Source: Liopterus haemorrhoidalis
Taxonomy: Eukaryota; Arthropoda; Insecta; Coleoptera; Dytiscidae
NCBI GenBank assembly: GCA_963971575.1
Contig: OZ020620.1
Coordinates: 37,773,992 to 37,837,991 of the forward strand
DNA: 64,000 nt
Direction of reading: 5' to 3'
Positions 33,301-44,069 of the stretch are shown piece after piece (position 1 is the first letter of the stretch; each line of letters begins with the position of its first letter). The notes below the pieces were generated by a model. It searched no databases. It saw only the letters and a program-made list of their open reading frames with translations, and was not told where the DNA came from. The position numbers and the translations under genes are program-made.

Positions 33301-34357
33301 ATTTTGGTATATTTCGATGGTAGCATGTTACCGCAACACAACATCCTGTACCTGGCACCACTACAACGATCGTTTACCACCCGCTGAACTGCAGTACGAC
33401 ATGTGGTTAGTAAACGGTAATCCGAACCAATCAACATTCAACACTCTAACGTACCAGTTTTCATTTGATCAACAAAACACCTTAGAACTATACCTACTGT
33501 TCTGGTTAGTTTACATGGTACTAGTACCTCTACAGTGCTACGCAGCAAGAACACAACGACATCCAGTTACGAAACTATTTACCGCAAGTTTACTATTAGA
33601 TTTTGTGGCTCTATGCATGATATTATTGCATTCGTTAAAGTTTTCATTGGACGGAGAAGGTTATCCAAAATTATGTATGGCGGGAGATATATTAGATATT
33701 TTATCGAGAACTTCTTTTATGTTACTTTTATTACTTTTAGCTAAAGGGTGGGCGGTTACACGTATTGAATTAACTTGGAAACCCCTTGTATTTTCCATAT
33801 GGCTTTGTTATGGAATAGTCCATATACTTCTTTACGTATGGAATCTAACGGAAGTTGATATCGTTGAAGAAATCGACGAGTATCAAACTTGGCCGGGTTG
33901 GTTAATATTAATATTTCGTTCTCTTATTATGGTATGGTTTGTGTATGAGTTACGCAATACTATGCTCTACGAACATAACACACAGAAACTACATTTTTTC
34001 TTACATTTTGGAGCTAGTAGTTTAGTGTGGTTCATTTATTTACCGATAGTGGCGCTGATAGCATTGCATGTTAGTCCATTATGGCGTTTTAAATTATTAG
34101 TTGGTATTACTTATTCAGCTGATTGTTTTGCGTATTGCGTAATGGCACATTTACTCTGGCCAACAAGATCTGAACAGTATTTTCTTTTGGCAAGTACAAC
34201 AGCTGCTGAAATGGAAGAATTAGATGAATTTAACGAAGCACCTCATGTTGTTAATCATTCATATGCATCTCTTACTTCTTCGGGAAGTGTTTCTTCGTTG
34301 GAGATTAATCATTTTGAAAGAGATTTTAATTCAGTTAAAAATAAAGTAACAGCGTAG
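33301..34357 (+). CDS. GPR180: GPR180-like seven-transmembrane protein, exon 2
   Basis: This exon encodes the last base of codon 158 to the TAG at 34355, giving a 509-residue protein, somewhat longer than vertebrate GPR180. After the luminal end (sequons RNTTS and NPNQST) come seven hydrophobic segments at about residues 219-239, 248-269, 287-309, 319-339, 355-375, 389-415 and 420-443. Typical are ELYLLFWLVYMVLVPLQCY and WRFKLLVGITYSADCFAYC. The cytoplasmic tail of about 65 residues is acidic then Ser-rich. The acceptor gtatttacag is good and the phase joins exon 1 without changing frame. The whole membrane domain in one exon, with no internal stops, argues for an intact gene. It is a GOST/GPR180-type membrane protein, not a rhodopsin-class GPCR. 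Confidence 0.92.
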
Positions 34358-34617
34358 TCTTGAGAATGATTTAGGTATATAATTTTGCTCAAGACTTTTA
34401 AAAGTAATTGTAAATTAAACTGCAATGAGGTGATTTTTTTCGGAAAGTGAAAATTGCAGACGATTTATTCCAGTTACTTTGTCGACATGTGATATAGAAA
34501 CAGTGTTTTAATGTGATATGCAAAAACGAAACCGGTGTGTTTGTGTTTTGAGTGCAATACGATAATGCTGTAGATGTGTGTAGGTTATTATGACTATTTG
34601 ACAAAAGTTCGACCTGT
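34358..34617 (+). other. GPR180 3' UTR region
   Basis: Non-coding sequence after the stop. An attaaa hexamer at about 34413 could serve as a weak poly(A) signal. The region beyond contains a hairpin-forming element. Confidence 0.4.
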
Positions 34618-34762
34618 ACAATTTGTAGTAAGAAGAGATAAAGTATTTTTCAGTCTCAGAGAAACAACTAATCCTCTCTATTAGTTGTTTCTCTGAGACT
34701 TCGCATTCATAATCGCAATACTTTGCAATGAATGCGCAATACAAAGTATTTACAAATTGTTA
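34618..34762. mobile_element. Foldback MITE with 21-bp perfect hairpin
   Basis: Outer arms acaatttgta / tacaaattgt enclose gataaagtattttt / aatacaaagtattt. A perfect 21-bp hairpin (34652-34672 with 34680-34700, loop cctctct) lies within. If GPR180 transcripts extend this far they would contain a strong stem-loop. Confidence 0.6.
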
Positions 34763-34853
34763 ACCCAGTTCCAGAAATGTCTAATTCTCGTCATTCCTAT
34801 CCGTTAGATAACTATTCGATAGATAAATTTGTGTTGAAAGAGGGGATGAAATT

Positions 34854-35006
34854 TTTTTTTTTTTTTTAATTTAATGGCCTTTGCTGCTGTGGCAATTAGC
34901 CAGGACAATTTTTATTTGAGAGAATTTCCATGCCTGAACGGAATTCGAACCCGAGACCTTCGCAACGCAGAGCACATGTGTTACCACTACGCTACGCCGG
35001 TCGGCT
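34854..35006 (-). mobile_element. tRNA-derived SINE, second copy with target duplication
   Basis: This is the reverse complement of the family at 3226-3378: poly-T at its left edge, a body, then an inverted B box and A box. It is flanked by an 11-bp direct repeat gggatgaaatt (34843-34853 and 35007-35017), the mark of LINE-driven retrotransposition. The clean duplication indicates a fairly recent insertion. Confidence 0.92.
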
Positions 35007-35019
35007 GGGATGAAATTTA

Positions 35020-35685
35020 TTCAGCACAGAAAGTATCACATAACCTTATCTGTCAGATAGTTACCTAGAGGTAGTTGAAGGTGGAAAGACGGGGACTTAT
35101 TCTTGAAAAAGATCTTTTTTTAAATTTAAAACAACGCTACTTAAATAGCCAAAATAACTGCTACTGTAATGACTAATTGCCGGCTATAACCTTAGCAACG
35201 AGCAACAGTAAGCAATTTTGGTTTCTCCCCATTTTTTTTGAGTGTTCTACACTAATGAAACAAATCTACTGTTTTTGAATTTAATACATTTACACGATGA
35301 AAATTTTATTTTGACGCAAAAAAAGATTTATTTTATTATAATTTTTGTTCCATAAAATATGTAGTTAATGATTCATTACCTATTTTATACTTTAAAACAT
35401 ATAAAACTTAAAATTTTATATGTTTTTTATCGACAAAATAATCGCTTTTTTTTAAATTACAATATTTTTCTAAACTTACTAAAAAAATTCTGATGACTGT
35501 TGGTCGAATTGTTGGTATAATATAATAATATCCGTCATTTTTTCAGGTCGAACTTTTGTCTTTGTCTTTGTCTCCCATTATTAGTTGCCTCTTTATTTTA
35601 TTCCTGTGAAGTGTATTTTAAAAATACTTTTATACCAATTAGTTAATAGTTGAAGGCGCTAGTTATTGTTTTCGTATGTGTAAAA
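35020..35685. other. No gene recognised; part of a 75-bp repeat pair
   Basis: 35570-35645 (tattttattcctgtg, tgtattttaaaaata, cttttatacca) is similar to 37220-37280 in the same orientation. Otherwise nothing is recognised. Confidence 0.4.
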
Positions 35686-35689
35686 CTTT

Positions 35690-35822
35690 ATGGGTCGGTT
35701 TCTGAAAGCTTAGTTAACTATAACCAAATAGAAAATGATTGTTATGGTTACTTATGGGATTATTATATTGTAACCGAGTTTAACCAAAAGGTTAAACTCG
35801 GCTAATCTTTTAGAAACCCTAT
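35690..35822. mobile_element. Small foldback MITE
   Basis: gggtcggtttctgaaagctt on the left and the inverted ctaatcttttagaaacccta on the right enclose an inner inverted pair (ccgagtttaacc / ggttaaactcgg). About 130 bp, non-coding. Confidence 0.6.
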
Positions 35823-35919
35823 GTGTATCATTATTTAAACTTTTTGTGTATAATTATTTTATAAAAGTTACAATTATTATTAATTTAATATGAGGCACAT
35901 CAAATATAAACGAGCCTTT

Positions 35920-36270
35920 TCAATTAACAATTTATTTTACAAGAAATATATACATTTCTACAAATTATTTTTCCACATAGTCTCCTCTTTTTAGGATGAA
36001 TTTTTCCCAATGTTTGGGCAGTTTATCCCGTTCTAGTAGAATGAAATTAGGCGGGTATATATCTAGCGCACGAACGTTTCCACTTGATCATTGTTCTCAA
36101 ATCGCTGGCTTTCAAGTGGTTTTTTGAGGGGCTCATACATGTGGTAATCGCATGGCCATGAGTCTGGACTATAAGGTGGATGTCCAAGAGTTTTCCAGTG
36201 CATATCCACCAATTTGCGTTAGATCTGCTATATGGAACCTGGCGTTGTTGTGAAGTATCATCACTCAGCA
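35920..36270 (-). pseudogene. Mariner transposase C-terminal relic
   Basis: The minus-strand frame 36047-36274 and adjoining frames read LLHNNARFHIA (normally LLHDNARPH), then STLYSPDSWPCDYHMYEPL (normally YSPDLAPxDYHLF) and KHWEKFILKRGDYVEK. The third catalytic Asp in the SPD block is present, but the Asp of HDNA is Asn. The N-terminal half is absent. It is antisense to GPR180 and glycerol kinase. Confidence 0.75.
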
Positions 36271-36295
36271 GCAATGTTGTAATTGATACATTTAA

Positions 36296-36431
36296 AAAAT
36301 ATATCTAGATACAGATACAGATACCTAAGAAAAATTGTATCTAAATGCAGATACAGATACAGAATTATAAAACAATATCTAGATACAGATACATGCAAAA
36401 AATGTTTGTATCTAGATACAGCTAGATACTT
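36296..36431. repeat. Degenerate gatacagatac tandem repeat
   Basis: Variants of tatctagatacagatac are repeated about seven times, including partially palindromic tatctagata units. Confidence 0.75.
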
Positions 36432-36629
36432 TTGAAAGAACACTGAAAAATGAAAATACGTTATTATTTACCTAACAAACAGTGCATGTTAATCAGTATT
36501 ATACAGGCTGTTCAAAAAAGACCGTGACGTCACAAAAAGCCCACTAAATTCAAGGTAAAACACTATTCTACGGAATAAATTTATACTAAATAACGTATGT
36601 ATTATGTTAGCCATATGTGCTAACGTATG

Positions 36630-36675
36630 AGCTGCGTATCTATAAGACTAATATTAGTCTTATAGATACGCAGCT
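36630..36675. other. Perfect 46-bp palindrome
   Basis: Twenty-three bases (agctgcgtatctataagact then aat) are followed immediately, with no spacer, by their exact reverse complement. Confidence 0.95.
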
Positions 36676-36879
36676 AGGTTCTTGTTAAAAGGATGTTCCT
36701 TTCAATTTTAGCCCTAATTGAAGTGGAATTCGTGTAATGTCACGATCATTTTTGATCATTAATAAAAAAATACTGCTAAGAAATATGTGATTTTTTTTTT
36801 CTCATTCCATACAAATTTAATTTATATTTCAAATTTTAGTTGACATTTTCACGCTTACAAATTTATATAAACGTAATAA

Positions 36880-37095
36880 TCTATTCAATTTTCCGTCCTT
36901 TAGGGGACACACCTACTTATCTAACTGATATTAATTAGGAAATGAATTATGTCGTTTTAACGTCGAATTTAACGTCGCCGCATTAAAATATTAACACAAA
37001 TATGCTTAGCGAATAGCATTTACGTTTAAAATGGTGTTAAAAAAATTAACGTCAGTTTTCGGCGTTAATATTTTAACAGGTTGCTTAGAGAATAT
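36880..37095. repeat. Palindrome-rich segment with taacgtc motifs
   Basis: Repeated and inverted motifs (taacgtcg, cgacgttaa-like, gcttagcgaata / gcttagagaata, taatattttaac) suggest a decayed foldback element. The limits are unclear. Confidence 0.35.
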
Positions 37096-37099
37096 ACCC

Positions 37100-37846
37100 G
37101 ATTGTTGCATTTCCCGCTGCTCAGCAGAGAAAGGCTCGTTTTATTTGATTGACTCTCCTATAATCCGTATTCTTATTGTTTGAATTTTATCTAATTCTGT
37201 CCATTGAACCCAATAATGGGCGCCTATTGTATTTTATTCCTGTAAAATGTATTTTAAAAACCTACTTTTATACAAAATATACTAGGTAATTTTATTTGTA
37301 GTATAATTATTATTTTTTATAACAGTTCACTTGTAGTATAATATGTAGATTGTATATATAGATAATAGATGAACATGTGTTGCCACATTTTTTGGGTTAG
37401 CCGCCCCCCTGACTGTTTAGGCGTACAGAGTAAGTAGTGCCAAAAAGTTACTGGAGGTTGCACAGAGATTCACTCATTCTTGCCTTTTTAATAATGATTT
37501 ATTAATTACATTGTCCAACATAAATCGATCACAATATCATCGGAAATTTATCTTATCTTTATTTATAAGGAACATTTTTCTCATATTTTTTTACTTTGAA
37601 CAGTTGGAAGGTTTCTTCTGAATATAAATATGATTAATCGACATTTTATTGAAATTAATAACTACGTTTAAAAAAGTTTAACAGCTGTATATAATTCAAA
37701 GAAATACAATGTTTTGATAATATTGATGAATCAGCTTTTATGTTGAGCAATGATTTCTTAATTCTGAATACATATAATAATACAAAAAAATAAAATAAAA
37801 GTAAGACAATAGCATCTTTCGCGGATTACTCTGAAATTGAAAATAA
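37100..37846. other. No feature recognised
   Basis: AT-rich, with only the 75-bp repeat already noted (37220-37280). No frames or terminal repeats found. Confidence 0.4.
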
Positions 37847-37849
37847 CTA

Positions 37850-38680
37850 CAGTGAATATCGTTTATAACGACGTTGAAGGGACCAATGAAATTCGGTTGT
37901 TATAACCGTGTCGCTATAGGTAACCCCTTTTAAGATTGCAGTGTTACAAAACATAAAAAAATCCAACTTATTTTACAAACAACTTAACACTTACATAATT
38001 TTACATACGTATGTATGTATACATATTTAAATTTTAACAAAAATATCTGTCGTTTTGGTTTGTTTTTGTGATTTTTGGTTTTTTAAAAAGTTTTTTTCAA
38101 TGTAGCAAAATCTGTTTTAGCCTCTTTTAAATTTTGATTAAAAGTGAAAAAATGCTGAATTCTTTCAACTGCTGAAAATGCATCCTTTATATGTGTTTGG
38201 AACTCGGTAGTTTCTTCCATTTCCACTTCCGTCGTTGTTTATTTCTCCAAATTCGGATCTGATCCAGCTAAAATTTCATTTTCTGTCATATTCGTTTCGA
38301 GTTCTTTATCAGTATTTGAAAAATTTACATGAATGCTTTTCGTTTCGTCATATCGACGTCGATGACGTACCTTCAACTCGTAGTTAACCATTGAATGAAT
38401 ATGTTTATCTGTTGCGTTTCGCCTTGCCTTTTCATAACTCAGCAATTCCCTAGCCAATTCGGTACTTTCCCGGCGTTTTCGCGTTAGGCAGTGGTGTTCC
38501 GTCGTTATAAAAGATAATTTGACCAAAATTTCAAGCCATGTTTCGTCGTTTTATTAATTTCGTCGTAATATCCGATGTCGTTATAAGAGATAAGTCTCAC
38601 GTATTAAAAGCTACGTTTTTGGCCGGGTCTTTGAAACTTCGTCGCAAAAACCGATATGACGTTATAAACGATATATACTG
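37850..38680 (-). mobile_element. Tigger/pogo-like element, internally deleted (831 bp)
   Basis: CAGTGAATATCGTTTATAAC at the left and the inverted GTTATAAACGATATATACTG at the right are the ends, with repeated ataacgac motifs inside each terminus, as in Tigger-type elements. TA precedes the left end. A related but 3'-truncated copy in the opposite direction lies at 50007-50740. Confidence 0.65.
38239..38526 (-). pseudogene. Tigger-like element ORF fragment (95 aa)
   Basis: The frame reads VNYELKVRHRRRYDETKSI and TENEILAGSDPNLEK, and it shares about two thirds of its residues with the frame at 50307-50522 (INYELKVRHRHRYGET, TENKILAGSDPNL). It is therefore a real coding relic of a transposon family. 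The catalytic domain is not visible in either copy, so the superfamily rests on the terminal repeats. Confidence 0.55.
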
Positions 38681-38693
38681 TTGTTCGAGTAGA

Positions 38694-38778
38694 AAGCGCG
38701 TGCGCATTATTGCTTCTGGACAATGAATATCTAATCAAAATCTTAATCACAAAAGCAATAATACGCATGCGTTTTTTA
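38694..38778. repeat. Small inverted repeat
   Basis: gcgtgcgcattattgctt and the inverted aagcaataatacgcatgc face each other across about 45 bp. Confidence 0.6.
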
Positions 38779-39146
38779 TTCAACTTCCACAGGCATCCAC
38801 GAAACATGTTATACAGTTTTTTTTCACTTTTCTGTTATGATATATTTAATTGTGAATTAAACTTGATATTAATAAATTAATTTTATATTTAGTTTTAATT
38901 TTATGTACTGAAAAATTAAAATTTTAATATGTTAACAAAATAAGTACATAAGTAAAAAGTCAGTAGAAATAATCTCATATTTTTAAACTAGGACTACGTC
39001 TAACCTTGTGGTTAGTATGGGCTTACAGCTGACCGCCTGAGACAAAATAGGTCCCAATTTAAACTACGTGTCGCACAATAATCGTGTTAGCATCCTAATC
39101 AATGTTTGATGAATTATGTCCGTAGGTAATATAATTAATAAATTAA

Positions 39147-39243
39147 TAGGATTCGGACAAGTGAAAAAAATAAAAGAAGTTTATTTAACTAAGCTGACAT
39201 TTCGATTTTATTCAAATCTTCCACAGAGCTAGTTAAAAGTCGT
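39147..39243 (+). mobile_element. Half copy of the 2556-2854 foldback
   Basis: ggattcggacaagtgaaaaa through cacagagctagttaaaagtc aligns with one arm of that foldback at roughly 80% identity by eye. The partner arm is missing. Confidence 0.65.
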
Positions 39244-39252
39244 TCATATCTT

Positions 39253-39294
39253 CATTATTTCCTCCAAACTAATTCGCGTTTGGAGGAAATAATG
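39253..39294. other. Perfect 17-bp hairpin
   Basis: cattatttcctccaaac pairs exactly with gtttggaggaaataatg across an 8-nt loop. It sits just before a lone diverged monomer of the 71-bp satellite (39318-39355). Confidence 0.85.
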
Positions 39295-39374
39295 AGTCCG
39301 TGCGATCTTACTATGTGCGCGAATATTTAGCAATCCGTGCCGATTTTTATATTGAGATGTGCTGCGATCTCAAG

Positions 39375-40300
39375 ATTATTAAAGTAAAGGTTGCCTCGTG
39401 ATTTGTAGCGGTGGGGGTAAATAGCGAAGCTACGCGTCATCTGTATGCTAACGGGACGTCAGTCTTTGTTTATCGTATATGATATATACACGTGAAGTTT
39501 GATTTTTGGCTATAAATATAAAAATATCGTTTAATTTTTTGATTTTCTACTTGTTTTAATTTATATTTTCTAAAGGAATGTTTCTTCGTTCTAAATAAAT
39601 TTTCTTACATTCATTTTTGATGTGAAGAGAATAATAAGTGAAACATTTGAATATTTTAGTTTTAGGGTGTCCCCCCGTAACTACCCTAATATTAATCAAA
39701 CTGAAAAAAATGCGTAAACAAATAAGATTTGTTTTCTTATAAACAATTGTATAGTTTTTTTCGTTAAGATAGTTCTGTTTATAAATGATTTTTTTTTTGT
39801 TTTTTAGTACCAGTTTTAACCCAGAAACACCCCCTAAGAAAGAAAATTTTGAGATATCATGCCTATATTTGATCCTGGTTTTACTCTATTGTACCAAATT
39901 TCGTTAAAATACGTCCAGCCGTTTTTAAAAACTGATATAACCTCCCATTTTATTAATTACTATATTATTATAGCAATTTGTTTTTCTATTTTTATTTAAA
40001 TATTTCTAAAATTATATTTGTATTAGATTTTATTGTTATTTATTAACTATAATACAAATACCCATCACCTTACTTTTATTTTATTTATAAATCACACAGG
40101 TTTTAATTTATAATTTATTCAGTAGAACTGTCTTGAAATAAATATCTATTATGAATATAGTCAATAAAAATATTTAAAAACATGCAACATCTATATTAAT
40201 TTTGTATGCTAGGTTGAACTACGCATATATGTGACGTATTCCCTCTCACGTTCTGATTGGTCAGAAGTTACGAGACAACTTTTACTTTAATAATCTGGCT
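39375..40300. other. Segment with inverted ends between satellite monomers
   Basis: 39375-39415 (gattattaaagtaaaggttg) is inverted at 40262-40298 (caacttttactttaataatc). The segment between is AT-rich and includes a short tract near 39780 of no known type. A satellite monomer lies on each side. No coding region is supported. Confidence 0.4.
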
Positions 40301-40735
40301 ACGATCAGTCCTAAAATGCGCGAGCCTTTAGCAGTCCGTGCTAATTTTTACATCTATAATTGCTCTGAGATAGTTATGGTCCTAATATGCGCGAGCATTT
40401 AGCAGTCCGTGCTGATTTTTGCATCTATAATTGCTCTGAGATAGTTATGGTCCTAATATGCGCGAGCATTTAGCAGTCCGTGCTAATTTTTACATCTATA
40501 ATTGCTCTGAGATAGTTATGGTCCTAATATGCGCGAGCATTTAGCAGTCCGTGCTGATTTTTGCATCTATAATTGCTCTGAGATAGTTATGGTCCTAATA
40601 TGCGCGAGCATTTAGCAGTCCGTGCTAATTTTTACATCTATAATTGCTCTGAGATAGTTATGGTCCTAATATGCGCGAGCATTTAGCAGTCCGTGCTGAT
40701 TTTTGTATTGTAGTGTGATGCATTGCGATCCGGCG
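40300..40735. repeat. 71-bp satellite, array 1 (6 monomers, 142-bp dimers)
   Basis: The block gagcattTAGCAGTCCGTG begins at exact 71-bp steps (40327, 40398, 40469, 40540, 40611, 40682, counted from ttta). Alternate monomers carry gctaatttttacatc and gctgatttttgcatc, so the true unit is a 142-bp dimer. The dimers look identical to one another. Confidence 0.97.
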
Positions 40736-41345
40736 CGAACCTTAAAGGATTAATTTTAATGTTACATTAATAATTGATGGCGTACCAGCAGTTTTTGTGC
40801 CAATGTCCCACGATACTCCAATTGAAAATCACATATAGTTTAAATGTAATTTTGTTAACATGTTAAGATTATAATTGTATTAGATTAGAATCCATGCCGA
40901 AGACTTGTGAGTGTAGATTTTGCACTCGTTATGTGTCAATTGAAAGCAGCAACCTTACAGATGAATGTTTGCTTATATTGTATTGTATTGTGAATACAAC
41001 ACGGTGTCATTTTACCTACTGATCGTATTTATAAGATTTTAGATTATATTATATGACGTCATATATGATAATATTTTGTATAAATGTGTACTTGAGAAGC
41101 ATGAGTGTTTGTGCACAAAATAATGTACTTATACTTTCATGATAATAGATGTTACGGAAAATGACAATGCAAATTAATTTTATTATTAACATTTGGACAT
41201 TTAAACAACCAATACACGTCAAAAGTATTTATTTTTGATGACATGTATTGGTTGTTACATGGATCAACTCTACTTCATCTTGCACAGTAGAAATTTTTGA
41301 TTTTAGCGCCTTATAATCCAGGTAAAAAATAAATTCATGGTTTTA
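40736..41345. other. No gene recognised; one imperfect hairpin
   Basis: aacaaccaatacacgtcaaa (41204) is inverted as tgacatgtattggttgtt at 41237-41255. Otherwise the sequence is unremarkable AT-rich DNA. Confidence 0.4.
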
Positions 41346-41352
41346 ACTAGTG

Positions 41353-41617
41353 AACGCCAACGTAATGGCCGAGCTTGTTAAATCACGCAGTTCTCACTGG
41401 TAAAAACTCTGAATTTTGAGGTTGCAAGTTCAATTCCCCGATGGTGATATTATTCGGGTGAGAATAATATGTTTACATTACTCTTACCTCTTACCATTTT
41501 CACAATCATTCACCCCTCATCCAGGTGTAGGAGTTCGCCCCCTGGCATCGGCGATTAGTCGCGCAGAAATAGACCGATGAAAAAAAAATAAAATTAAAAA
41601 AAATAAATAAATAAAAA
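41353..41617 (+). mobile_element. tRNA(Leu/Ser)-like SINE
   Basis: The head has an A box of the class II tRNA form (taatggccgagcttgttaaa), then a long variable region and a B-box-like gcaagttcaattcc. The body ends with gttcgccccctggcatcgg and an A-rich tail of (a)n-ta repeats. A short direct repeat tagtga flanks it (41348-41353 and 41619-41624). It is a different SINE family from that at 3226. Confidence 0.75.
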
Positions 41618-41619
41618 TT

Positions 41620-42350
41620 AGTGATCGGACAACATATTTTTTTAAGAAATATATGGTGGTTTATGACCCATTTAATAGATATTCCCGAATTATATTTTAT
41701 TACTAATTTTCTTAGGGTTTCACATATTTCAAAAGTATTTTTACAATTCCATTTATTTTACAATCTTAATTATTTTAAAAGTTTTATGTTTTACAAATAG
41801 TCACGTACTTTTCCTTCACGTAAGAGGTTATTTTTACCCCAAAGAGGTCATAAACCATCTGGTCACTTTGACAAACGATCCCTTTTGTTGGCAACATTGG
41901 CCAGTTACCGATATATCTCCGAACAGTCAACATCATAGACATTTAGACTAAAATACAAAATCATTTAAAAGCTCTAACACTGGCATTTTTTTAAATTCTA
42001 CAGACACAATAATCCCACAAATATGTTACAAACATTCATATCAACCGGGCAAATATGTTTAAGGTGTTTAATTAAACAGTATGTTTATCATGCTACCTTT
42101 AAATTGTGGTACAATTATTGTTTGGACAATCGCGTATGCCCAACAGACTCTCGGGCACGCGTTACTGCCAAAATTGTGCATGCCCGAGTGAGACTCGGGC
42201 ATGGACAATATCTACGTTACTTTATGATTCACCAATTAGTGCGGCTCGGGCAACGCTGGAAATATGCGACAAGGTATCTGAGATGTTAGGAAATCACTCA
42301 AAGACAGCAAAGGGAAAAAGAAGAGGAAAGAAACTCCCTATCAGTGGCGG
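41620..42350. other. No gene; GC-rich hairpin segment at 42130-42260
   Basis: 42179-42205 contains gcatgcccgagtgagactcg followed by ggcatg, a perfect 11-bp stem around a 3-nt loop, within a locally GC-rich stretch. Two overlapping frames here look composition-driven. Confidence 0.4.
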
Positions 42351-42411
42351 CTCGTAACAAAAATGTTTGGATGTTCTGCAACGAAGAAGAAACCAGTGGC
42401 GAAGGGAGATC

Positions 42412-42797
42412 TCCGCTAGACTTGCCCTCCCATAAAAAAAATACATTAAATTATGTCCTATACAATTTTTTGTCCAAGGCTTGGTTTACTAGTTACGAAT
42501 TTTTTTAAATTTTAAAGTTTAATAACTTCCGTTTCCGGTTTCGGATTTTAATAAAAAACAATAGGGTTCTTCCCAATTATTAGGAGAATTTTTTAGTACC
42601 AGAACGAACTCTTTAAGTTAAACCGTTTTTGAGTTATCGTGTATACGCACAGACACACACACATACGGACGGCACTTCGAAAATAGGTTTTTTGGATTCA
42701 CTGGACCATGAAACGTGGTCATCCGTCAAAATCTCGACATCGAAAATTTTCGCGATTACAATACTTGCCCCTTATATATTAAGGTCGGGCAAGTAAA
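42412..42797. repeat. Dispersed-type repeat with gagttatcg...cagacacac motif
   Basis: Short inverted ends (acttgccc / gggcaagt) enclose the order gtttttgagttatcgtgta, cgcacagacacacacac, cggacggcacttcgaaaa and cactggaccatgaaacg. It resembles a kind of non-coding repeat common in arthropods, but I cannot name the family. The upstream cagtggcggctcgtaac at 42342 has the form of another transposon end. Confidence 0.45.
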
Positions 42798-42799
42798 AA

Positions 42800-43160
42800 T
42801 AAATAATAATGAGAGTAAACATTATATGCTTATGTTGTTGCCTTAATGCAATTTCTTGAATATTAATGCAATACGCCGGTCTTTCTTAGCAGCAAATTTA
42901 TCTGTAACTTTATCGGTAAAATTAGGTATTGTTAATATGATTTTTTTTTCTATTGACATTATATATAAATTATCAACAGTAAAACAAAAAGATTTTTTTG
43001 CCGTTTTGTCAGAAAAAAAAGCGTGTTAAGGGGTTAATATAGTTTCTATACGTCACCAGTGATAACTAGCGTCAGTCTTGCTACGTACTTCACCGACGCG
43101 ATAAGCCGGATGAAATCTATTTCACTTGCGCAAGTTTGTCTCAGATTTAACTAATCGTGC
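42800..43160. other. No feature recognised
   Basis: AT-rich; nothing supported. Confidence 0.4.
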
Positions 43161-43161
43161 T

Positions 43162-43310
43162 CAGGGGCGGACCATAGCCTAGGCAGCTGCTTAGGGCCCG
43201 AGATACGGTTTTATTATATAAATTTTTACATTATTTTATGATCCGTATAATTGGTAGGGCCTGCAATTAAACCCTTGCCTAGGACCCCGATTATTCTTAG
43301 TCCGTCACTG
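43162..43310. mobile_element. Short hAT-like element (149 bp)
   Basis: The ends CAGGGGCGGACCATAG and the inverted TCTTAGTCCGTCACTG are imperfect. The flanks atcgtgct (43154-43161) and atcgtact (43311-43318) match at 7 of 8 positions. Inner cttagggcccgag / cctaggaccccg blocks also pair. No coding capacity. Confidence 0.7.
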
Positions 43311-43319
43311 ATCGTACTA

Positions 43320-44065
43320 TACCAGAGTTATAAGGCTATAAAATTTAATATTTTAACACTGTTGTACAATATGTTGTCTGTTCTAGTTCTTAAATTCTAA
43401 TTTTTCAAGATCGGTACAAGATTTGGTGTATTTAATTCTTAATTATCTGCGACTTTTTTTTGTATTTAACGTAATTTAACAATGAATATTGGAACTGTTG
43501 GAAAACTATTTGGATAAAATTTGGATTTATAGGATTAGAATTGATGATAACTTGTGCATTCCTTATTTTATACCAGGGTATATTCTATTAATTTATCTTT
43601 GTATTTTCAGAGTATGTATGTAATATTTAAATAAATATAAATGCCGATAATCAGAATATTTATTTAAAAAATAATTCAAAATTAAAAGTATAATTGTTTA
43701 AATTAAATGAAATTATGTTTGCAGTTAAAATCTGTTATGTTATAATTCGGTATGTGTTTTTCAAAATCGGCCAGTTAAGCGTTTCCAGTGAGGTCTTCAG
43801 CGCGTATGGTTTTAGGTGGTCGCATCTTTTAGAAGCCTCGGGACAATTTTAAAATTTGGTACATATATTAGCCAAATATACAGGTGATTGAAATTTTATT
43901 GCATTACCTAATGCACAACTTTTTTATTATTGAAGATATGCTGTACTATTAAGTTCATTGATACTACTTGATCTATAATTATGATAATTTATTTTTTTGG
44001 AAAATGAAAGAACAAATCTGAAATTTTTTTGCAAAAATAGAAGAAGAAAAAAAGTAACTACAATG
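43320..44065. other. No feature recognised
   Basis: AT-rich DNA leading into the large satellite array; nothing supported. Confidence 0.4.
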
Positions 44066-44069
44066 GGCT

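Noticed and set aside
33535..33744. Second plus-strand ORF inside GPR180 exon 2
   Set aside because: It is an out-of-frame shadow of the seven-transmembrane coding exon.
42023..42357. Two overlapping plus-strand ORFs (83-88 codons)
   Set aside because: Different frames over a locally GC-rich hairpin segment; no similarity to any family and no splice context.
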